Below are positions 56,296 to 64,000 of a stretch of DNA of 64,000 bases, in pieces. The notes under the pieces were generated by a model. The model was not told where the DNA came from. It saw only the letters and a program-made list of their open reading frames with translations, and ran no database searches. The position numbers and the translations under genes are program-made. Source of the stretch: Allomyces arbusculus (Eukaryota > Blastocladiomycota > Blastocladiomycetes > Blastocladiales > Blastocladiaceae); contig JADHYV010000087.1 in the NCBI GenBank assembly GCA_027604705.1, positions 1-64,000 of the forward strand, read 5' to 3'. Position 1 is the first letter of the stretch, and each line of letters starts with the position of its first letter.

Positions 56296-57067
56296 CGCAA
56301 TACATGGGGCGATTTCCTTCTGACCGCTGGTTCCCATCTACGATCAGTGCGACGCAAAAGGAAGAAGAGGAAACCTCGCGCGTACTCGAGCGCCCCACAG
56401 CAAAACAAAACAAAAACAAAACAAAACAAAAAAACAAAACAAACAAAACAAACAAAAGAATACAAAGACGGCTCCCAGTCAAGTGCGTGGATGGGCTAAG
56501 TGGGACGGACAGGTCCCGGAGGCATCGGTTTTGGTTTAACCCATCCACTTCGGACCAGGGATTGAAGTGAGGTAGTCCTCGACGAGAATCCGAAGACTGT
56601 CCAACACCCTATTCCGACTTGTGCAGCGAGAGCACGACATGAGTCTTAGCATAACCGCACAGGGGGCTTGCTTGCGGCCCAGGATGGAGCGAACACAGCC
56701 CGCTGCTTCGGTGTGCGAGAACAGTTGAATTCATGATTTCTGACTTTGAGCACCAAGAACTGAAGAACATGCTGTGATCTTTGCTCTCCACATTGGATCA
56801 CCGCGTCTCCCCTTGTGAATGAACTGCGGTTGATCGGCTGCTGAAAGCAGCTTGAAATAACGTGTTGTGCCCCGGTGTTCTCCCTTCACCGCGACTGCCC
56901 CTTGTCCCCGCCAACGCATAGTACAGTCCCATCACCAGTCCGGTTGTATGATGAAATGACGTGATGTGCGAGTGCAGCAGCAACAACCCCCCAAAAGTGC
57001 CCGAAATAAAGTCTACTCCCACCCGCACCCCCGCACCCCCGCACCCCGCACCCGCGCGGCGCGGGTG
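56296..57067. other. Convergent intergenic region with A-rich tract and repeat
   Basis: This holds the 3' ends of NPHP1 and the Ca2+ ATPase. It contains an AAAAC-type tract at 56395-56457 and repeat copy 4. A GC-rich run of ccccgcaccc units at about 57025-57055 lies close to the ATPase stop codon. Confidence 0.6.
56395..56640 (-). repeat. SINE-like repeat, copy 4, with (TTTTG)n tail
   Basis: On the minus strand the element reads CACTTCAATCCCTGGTCCGA (B-box-like), AGTGGATGGGTTAAACC, ending ACTTGACTGGG. A 60-nt tail of TTTTG/TTTG units (56457-56395) then follows. The same core and the same end are seen in copy 3 at 52.2-52.4 kb. This suggests a dispersed, probably Pol III-derived, retroposed family. 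Confidence 0.55.
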
Positions 57068-60000
57068 TCATACCGCGGCACCGCCCCCACCGCCGCCGGT
57101 GCCTAATTGCGCGGGCGATCGTGTAGTCATGGCCACGGGCGCGGCGCCGGAGTACACTTCGGCGGATCGCAGGACTTTTGCGGAAGCGGCAACGGTCCCC
57201 TTAGCCGGGAGCGCCTTGGTGCCCACGGCGGTTGCGTCGGATGACGGCGATGTGGCAACGGTCGCGAGCGACATGGCGGCCGCGTCGGCGACGCGGTTGT
57301 ACCGCTGCTGCTGGCGGCGGCGGTAGAGGAAGATGGCTCCGCGGAACGCGAGAACCCACGGGACCATGAGCAGGGCGGTCGCGATGCAAATCCCCCAGTC
57401 GTAGGCGTTGAGCGGAATCGTGCCCATGAAGACGCCGGCAAACTGCACGGCGACGACTTGGATCACGAGAATGATCGTGAGCATCGTCGGGAACAGCGAG
57501 TTGGCCCAGAACCCGGCGAAAATGTTGAGTTCGTGGTCGAGTTGCCGCGCGAGCACTTCGTTGACGACTTGCATCAGCACAAACGCCGTGAAAACGATCG
57601 TGTGGATCCAAATGGTTTCCTTGCCAATGCCGTGGTCCGCGACCGTGTAAGTGATCAATGCTGGGCCCTTGAAGAGCAGCACGAGCAGCGCAATCATCTC
57701 GTAGACGGTGATGATGGGAATGTACTGGCGCATCGACGGCGTTAGGATCGACTCGTGCCGCGAATGTGGGCGCTCCTTCAAGATGTCGGCACTCGGCACG
57801 TCGCTCGCGAGCCCGAGCGCGCCAAACGTGTCCATGATCAGGTTCACCCAAAGCAGCTGGACCGGGTTGAGCGGTGACTCGTCCTGCGCGAGCGACCCGA
57901 CAATCGTGATCCCGACGGCGACCAAGTTGACCGACAGCTGAAATTGCAGAAACTTGCGCACGGCGCTCAACACGTTGCGGCCCCACTTGATCGACTGCAC
58001 AATCGAGATAAAGTTGTCGTCGAGCAAAATAATGTCGCTCGCGTTCATGGAGATTTGCGTGCCCGAAATGCCCATGGCAAACCCGACATCGGCCTCCTTG
58101 AGCGCCGGTGCGTCGTTGGTGCCGTCGCCCGTCACGGCCACGACCTCGCCCATTTGCTTGAGCAGGTTCACGAGCACGTATTTGTCGGCGGGCGAACTTC
58201 GGGCCAGCACTTGCAGTTTCGGGATCACGGCCTTCTTGTCGGCGTCCGACAGCGCGCGGAAGACGGGACCCTCCATGGCAATGCCGTGGTCCGACAAGAT
58301 ATGGCACTCACGCGCAATCTTGCACGCCGTCAGGATATTGTCGCCCGTGACCATGCGCACGATAATCCCGGCATCTTGGCACGTTCGTACGGCCTCGGGC
58401 ACGCCCGACCGCACGGGGTCCTTGATCCCAACGAGCCCGACAAACGTCAAATCGCGTTCCGGGTCGTCGCGTTCCGGCCGCGTCAGCGGGCGCTCAAAGT
58501 CGCGGAACGCTATTGCGATCGTGCGCAGACCCTGGGACGCCCAGTCCTTGATAACGAGCGCAATCTGCGCGCGGTCGTCGTCGCCGAGCGGAAGCACGCA
58601 CGAGGCGTCCGAGGCCAGCTGCGACGTGCACAGCTTGAGCACCATTTCGGGCGCGCCCTTGGTGTACAGCCGGAAGAGCGGCGGCGGGTCCTGGCCGGCA
58701 ATCGCGGCCTGCGGCTCGCACAAGGTCGACATGCGCTTGCGGTCCGACGTGAACAGGTACTCGCCGTTCTCCACCTTGCGCACGGCCGCGCGAATCGGCT
58801 CGTACCCGTACCCGAGCCGGTCAGCCCACACGAGCAACGCGCCCTCAGTCGCGGACCCGACGAATTTCGGCAGTTGATCAGTAGCCACGTACTTGACAAA
58901 GCACGTCGAGTTGATGCACACGGCCTCGGCGAGGAACGACCCGAGCGATGGCATATACGTCTTGGACGAGAACGGCACACCTGCAGCGCCGTCGTACCCT
59001 TCGCCGTACACGGCGGTCCGCCCGACCATTGACGCGACAACAGTCATGCGGTTTTCCGTGAGCGTGCCTGTCTTGTCAGTGCAAATAGCCGTAGCCTCGC
59101 CCATTGTCTCGGACGCGTCGAGATGCCGCACAAAGCATCGGTCGCGAATCATCTTGAACATGGAGAACGCGAGCGAAATGGTCACGGCGAGCGGCAGACC
59201 CTCGGGCACGGCCACGACCACGACCGTGATGGCGACATTGAAGTACGTGAGCAATTTGGTGAGTTCCGATGTCGGCAACGTCTGGCCCGCGTACTGGTGC
59301 GACATGTTGATGGCGAACCGGATACTGAGCCCAAAGAAGGTGATGATCCCGGCGGCGAACCCGACCTTGCCAATCAACATGGCCACTTCGCGCAGCTTGG
59401 CCTGCAGTACCGTCTCCTCGCTCTGCGCCTCAGACAGGAGCGCCTGAATCTTGCCGCCAGACGACCGCGGGCCGACGGCCGTCACGAGCATGAACCCGGT
59501 GCCCTCGGATACTTGGCACCCAGAGAACAGGAACGGCAGCTTGGACGACTTCTTGACGGGCACCGATTCGCCCGTGAGCGGCGACTCGTCGACGACGAGC
59601 CGGTTGCCGCGCACGAAAATCCCATCGGCCGGAATCTCGTCGCCCACGACCAGCTCGACCACATCCCCGACAAGCACGTCCCACGACGAAATCTGGTCTT
59701 TGTGTCCGCCGCGCAAAACTTTGGTCTTCTTGTCGGACTGCAGGAGCAGCAGCTTCTTGAACTTCTTGTCCTTGGAATAGTCGTTGCCCGCCGTGACGGT
59801 CAAGACAATCAAGACGGCCACGAGGATGGCGAGCCCTTCGATCCAGCCATCGTGCTGCACAAACCCAATGATGAGCGTCACAACGGCACTCGCAATCAGG
59901 ATCTTGATGATCGGGTCCTCCTTGATCGTGCCCCAGACAATATCGAAGATTGTGTCGCTCCTCGGCGGCGGGATCACGTTGATCCCAAACGTCTCTTGCC

Positions 60001-60546
60001 GGAGAACGGTGTCGACCACGTCCATGGTTGTGCCAGCGGCCGTCGCTGTTGCTACAAAGCGTGAAAAAAAATGAGAGCATGGTGAGCGTCTGGAACGCTG
60101 CCCAACCCGAACACCAACGTACCAATTGGCAACACGGCACCGGACGCACTTGCACTCGCGCTGCCCGCCGCCGACGTCGGCGCAATCGGCAACCCGACCT
60201 CGAGATTCGTGCGCAGCAAATGCGCGATCCCGTCGACGCCGCCGTACTTTGCATTCAGCATCTTGGTCTGCTCCGGGTTGCTGCGCTCATCAAAGTTGAC
60301 GACCACGCCCAACTGGTCGGGCGTGATCAGGAACTCGTCGACAACGGCCGCGCGCGTCGCGTCGCCGCCAGGCGGTGGCGTCGCAGCCCCGCTGCCTGCT
60401 CCAGGGGAAGACGGCCATTTCGGACGGTCCATGGGCGGGATCGGCGGGAGCGCCGTGTGCGGGCTGATGGGTGACGAGGCTGGCGGCGGGCTGGAGGAGG
60501 GTGGGCCCGGCAGCGCTCCTGGCGGGCGCACGACGGTGGGGGGCAT
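57068..60546 (-). CDS. P-type Ca2+ ATPase, PMCA/PMC1 type (IIB)
   Basis: Exons 60546-60123 and 60051-57068 give 1135 residues. The pump exports or sequesters Ca2+ across the plasma or vacuolar membrane. A Pro-rich start precedes the conserved pre-TM1 region (DEFLITPDQLGVVV...LNAKYGGVDGIAHLL) and QETFGINVIPP. Catalytic marks are TGES near 301, PEGLPLAVT in TM4 near 424, the phosphorylated Asp in CTDKTGT near 467, KGAPE, and TGDGTNDAPALKEADVGFAMG. The TM6 segment LWVNLIMDTFGALGLA is of the IIB type. The tail after the last TM is short (about 75 residues, Ala/Thr/Gly-rich), and I see no obvious calmodulin-binding helix there. The 71-nt intron is needed to join the N-terminal domain. Confidence 0.95.
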
Positions 60547-61515
60547 CGCGTGCGCGGAGGAGGGCGAGCAGGCAGATGGGAAGCGGCGGCAGCAGAGTGC
60601 CGACGGGAGGTCGGGTCGAGCGCGGGATGGGTCAAGGACGGCGAGTGCGGTGCGTTGAACCGGGAAGAGCGCGCTTGAGCGATCAGGCGCGCGTGCGCGC
60701 ACGTAGTGGAGGGTGCAGATTCGGCGTCGACGAGGGCGGCGGCAGCAGAGGCTGGGCGAGAATGCAGGCACAAGTCACGTCGAGGATGCGCGCGGGGTTG
60801 AATGCGTGTGCCGCAGGTGGATCGGGGAGCGCGCCTTGGCGGCCGAATTGGGCGTCGAAGAGCAGACACAGGCGGGCAGGGGCCGAGCCGAGGACTGGGG
60901 AAAGAGGGAGAGGGAGGCAAGCGGCGACAAGAGCGAGCGCGGGGATCGGTCGGGCAGGCAGGGCGTCGGCCTTGATCTCGGCGTCAGTCCGTGATTCGCG
61001 GCGATGCGGTGCTGGAAACCGCAGAATCGAGTGCAGGAAGTCGCTTGCGAATTGGAGAGGCGGGGCCGCAGTGTCGGCTCGGCTCGCTCGCGCCCAGGAG
61101 GATTCGTCGACGATGCGGCAGCGTGAGGAGAACGGCTTCTTGTCAAGCAGAATACGGCACAGCGCGTCTCGCATCACCTCGCCGCTGATCACGCGTGTAT
61201 GAAGATCAAAGGGCTGTCAGGCTCAATTTGCCCCTCTGTTGCCCTCCTTGCTCGCGCTGGCCAAGCAATCCACGGCAGTCCAAACCCTCGCTGACAATGC
61301 GATGCACATACAAAGTGTATATTACCGACGGCACCACGACGGCGCTCCTCGCACCCCGCCGCTTCAGCGTTCGGATCAGTCTAAATCAAGCGCATCCTGC
61401 AGAGACGCCGAGCTAAGCACATAAACACAAAAACAAACAACAAAAGCCCAATGACTACGAGCCGCATGGGCCGCACCCCCGCAATCTACCGTCTCCACCC
61501 GCCCATGCCCCCGGC
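60547..61515. other. Intergenic, chitin synthase 3' end to ATPase promoter
   Basis: About 970 bp between two minus-strand genes. A 170-codon minus frame at 61192-60683 has no recognised family, so I do not call it. The stretch should hold the Ca2+ ATPase promoter and the chitin synthase 3' UTR, which is A-rich near 61415-61445. Confidence 0.45.
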
Positions 61516-64000
61516 TTACCGCGCGCCGGGCGCCCGCGAGCTCATGAGGTTGTTGATGCGGTAGAGCGTCGAGAACAGGAACCGGAACGCCGAGAACCCG
61601 AGCACGACGTAGAACAGGCCCGTCAGGTACTTGGCGCGGAAGTTGGCCGGGTCCGGAATACTGAGCGTGTCGGGCGACAAGAGGGCGCCGAGCAGCGCGC
61701 CATTGAGGAAGATCCAGCTACATAAAGGGACATCGCGCCGTGTTAGTTGCCGTCCACGCGCGATGACAAGAGGAAGGGAGAGTGCGTACCCCAACAGCCA
61801 GAACGTGCGGAACACCTTGAACGTATCCTCCTCGGTCAGCTTGGGCCTCTCAATCACGTCCGACTTTTGCATCTCGTGCACCAGCACTTCAAATTGCGCG
61901 TGCCGCTCCTGGAAGAAAGTGCTCTCGTCGGTGAACGGAATCTCCGTCAGCTCCTTGCGCGCTGGCGGCGCCGGTGCGGCCGCGGCACCCGCTGCAGGCT
62001 TGACGGCAATGTGCACTTCGTTGCTGCCCTTGGTGCCCCACCCGGTCTCGGAACTGGTAGAGAGTGGAGCGGGTCAGTATCTCGTCGAAAATTGTGAGAA
62101 CACATCGGTGAGTTTCAACGCGTACATGTTGCAGTCTAAAGGAGAGGTGTTGGGTCAGTAGACGTTCAGGGGAAACAATTGACGCGAGTAGAAGCGAAGT
62201 AGACGAGACACGTACAGGCAAAGATCTGCAGCACGTTGACGTAGAACGGCGTGAGCAGCACATACTGCAGCTGGTTGAAGATCGGGTGGTACCACTCGCC
62301 AAACAAGAGCGACGAGAAAATGTAGAGCCCGTAGGTCGACAGCAGCGCGAGCAGCGTGTTGACAATTTGGCCGTCACCGCCAAAATCGAGCTTCTTGAAC
62401 GAGAACCCGACGAGCTGCAGCTGCGCAATAGTCGACATGACGATCATGGCCAACATCAGCGCGGCAATGATGGCAAAAAGCCAGATCACGGTCATGAACA
62501 CGCCGCGCGCCGCCTTGACGTTGTTGCCGAGCGAGATGATGAACGTGATGCAGATCGCGAGCACGTAGACGGGCCGCGCCATGAGCAGAATCGACCGCAG
62601 CGCTGTGTACCCGGCGTTTTTGGTCGTCGGCAACCACGAGATTTTCTTGGTTACGGTCGGGTCCGTGTTTTGCCGCATCAACTCGACAAACCCGCCAACG
62701 AGCGTGCTGAATGCAAAGAAGAAGTTCGCGAGCGAGAAGAAGCCGAAGATAAAGTTGAGCACGAGGTAGAAGAACTCGAAGCCCAGTAACAGCTTGCGGA
62801 AGAAAGTGTGCGTCGATCGCGTGAAGATCTTGCCCATATTGGCCGCCGCGTAGAGGAACGCAAACGTCGACCCGTTGAGCCAACGACGACGTTGCGGGAT
62901 CAACTCGGTGAACGCATCGGGCGCGTCGGTCACGGCGCAACTTTCCTTGTCGTAGCGCAACAGCCACGACCGGCCCGGCTTGGTCACGAGCTCGTAGCAG
63001 AGAATACGGTCCTCGGCCAGGTACATGTTGCGCTGGAAGATCGTGCCCTCCTTTTCAATCACCTCGCCCTTGAAGTACTCTTCGAGCGGCTTGCCCTGCA
63101 GCGCCTCGTACCGGTACGCCGAGAAGGCACCGGGCAACACCGAAATGTATCCGCACAGCGACTAGATGACAACAACGAGAAGCTAGGTCAGTTATCCACG
63201 AACCGATGAGTAAAGAGACAAAGCAAGAGCGAAAATGAACCTCAATCGGCTTGTCGAGAATGTTCGACATCTTGTACTCGAAGTTTTGCGCAGCAATGAT
63301 CGGCCTGAGCTTGAACCAGAAATCGCCCTCAACGGCAATCTCGCCACAGGCACCGCCCACCATGTCGTCGTTGAACATGGCCCAGAGCCGGAAGATAGAG
63401 TTGGGCTGCGGCTGCGTGCCGACGTCGATGAGTACGCACACCTTGGGCTTGATCGAATGTGCAAACGCCTTAAAAAACCAGCGGTGCGAGTTGATTTTCT
63501 ACATGATGTCGTGATCAATGTGTCAGCGCCGTCTTCACCAACAATTCCACGCGCAGCGCACGCACCTTGGCGTTCTTTTCCTTAAGACAGAAGAGCATCT
63601 GCATCGGCACAATCTTGTGCTTGGCCGTCAAGTTGTTGACGAGCCTACACACACAAATCAACGCATTAGTCTCGTGCTTCTTGACCGGAACCAGTCCAAA
63701 AAGAGCAGCACAACGTACGTCGACCCTCGCTCAGGCGGCCCTTCAAAGTTGGTCTGGATTGTACTCTCGAACAAGTGCGCGGTCACGTCCTGGTCGCCAA
63801 CCTTGGTGCGGATCAAACCGTCGCGGAAAACACCCATCATCGAGAGCAGCACGAGCACACCCTCGTGAATCTTGGTGCGACCGTCCGAAACAATGCATAC
63901 AAGCACCTTCCGCCAGCCCTCCTCACCCCAGGATCTGTCCTCCAACATCTGGCGGATGTTATCGTGAACCGCCTGCATCGTTTTGACTATAGTGCGAAAA
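61516..64000 (-). CDS. Chitin synthase, division 1 (5' part beyond window)
   Basis: Seven exons lie in the window: 63986-63719, 63644-63566, 63498-63241, 63161-62216, 62135-62126, 62053-61790 and 61717-61516. The window edge falls in the intron upstream of the first. The enzyme polymerises UDP-GlcNAc into wall chitin. Visible marks are [33 protein letters not shown], the acceptor-site [11 protein letters not shown], the processivity motif QRRRWLNGS, about seven TM helices and CN[11 protein letters not shown] before the last TMs. The Cys-Asn of that last block is coded by a 10-nt micro-exon. Division 1 (classes I-III) is indicated by the C-terminal TM order; the class is uncertain because the N-terminus is missing. 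Confidence 0.95.
62126..62135 (-). other. 10-nt micro-exon of the chitin synthase gene
   Basis: The coding-strand sequence ACTGCAACAT is flanked by a tttag acceptor and a gtacgc donor. Joined to its neighbours it gives Y-C-N-I, the residues expected before [10 protein letters not shown] in chitin synthases (commonly L-C-N-[LIV]). Direct joining of the flanking exons breaks the frame. Confidence 0.8.

Noticed and set aside
60683-61192. 170-codon minus frame upstream of the Ca2+ ATPase
   Set aside because: No recognisable domain, and composition drifts to Pro/Ala-rich non-coding style. It cannot be joined in a supported way to the ATPase.
1-64000. CRISPR arrays, bacterial operons, integrated viral or LTR elements
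   Set aside because: The window has spliced eukaryotic genes throughout. I saw no regularly spaced repeats, reverse transcriptase, integrase or capsid-like frames.

Overview
The window is GC-rich nuclear DNA of a eukaryote with compact, intron-bearing genes. I infer an early-diverging, zoospore-forming fungus, most likely Blastocladiomycota or Chytridiomycota. A chitin synthase, an Mep/Amt ammonium transporter and an Hse1-type ESCRT-0 protein point to fungi. NPHP1 (ciliary transition zone) and BBOF1 (basal body) homologues point to a flagellated lineage. Several genes have the animal-like, ancestral opisthokont form rather than the yeast form: ATG16 with a WD40 propeller, an EBP-type sterol isomerase, DONSON, an Artemis-like nuclease and DDAH. 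Almost every intron could be set by reading frame, GT/AG ends and protein conservation. Introns are mostly 55-110 nt, and codons strongly prefer C or G in the third position.

Layout. 1-1.1 kb: F-box-like relic. 1.2-4.0 kb: GPN1 GTPase (-) and an NSUN-type RNA methyltransferase (+), divergent. 4.0-6.2 kb: LRR relic and unassigned sequence. 6.3-12.8 kb: ammonium transporter (+), BBOF1 (-), TFIIS (+), EF-hand protein (-). 13.3-18.3 kb: GRAM/membrane protein (+) converging on a PXA-domain protein (-). 19.1-20.4 kb: NmrA-like oxidoreductase (-). 20.4-23.6 kb: gene-poor stretch with a minisatellite, LRR relics and an inverted partial pseudocopy of the NmrA-like gene. 23.6-29.5 kb: RAD21 cohesin (-) and an M1 aminopeptidase (+). 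29.5-30.8 kb: non-coding, with a (GA)n microsatellite. 30.8-38.2 kb: small four-TM protein (-), mucin-like membrane protein (-), unassigned Ser/Ala-rich protein (+). 38.6-47.7 kb: ATG16L1-like (-), then PITHD1, Artemis-like, DDAH and Hse1, all on +. 48-51.8 kb: EBP isomerase (-) and DONSON (+), divergent. 51.8-52.4 kb: copies of a SINE-like repeat. 52.9-60.5 kb: PEX11 (+), NPHP1 (+), PMCA-type Ca2+ ATPase (-). 61.5-64 kb: chitin synthase (-), running off the right edge.

There is no operon logic. The genes are housekeeping loci for transcription, RNA modification, replication and cohesion, DNA repair, autophagy, endosomal sorting, peroxisomes, sterols, transport, cell wall and flagellum. Many sit as head-to-head pairs with short shared promoters (GPN1/NSUN 233 bp, BBOF1/TFIIS 294 bp, ATG16/PITHD1 315 bp). 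No virus-like element, CRISPR array or intact tRNA gene was recognised. I found no clearly new multi-gene system. The most notable items are the retained ancestral genes, a 10-nt micro-exon in the chitin synthase gene, the tRNA-like dispersed repeat and the decayed gene copies in the gaps.
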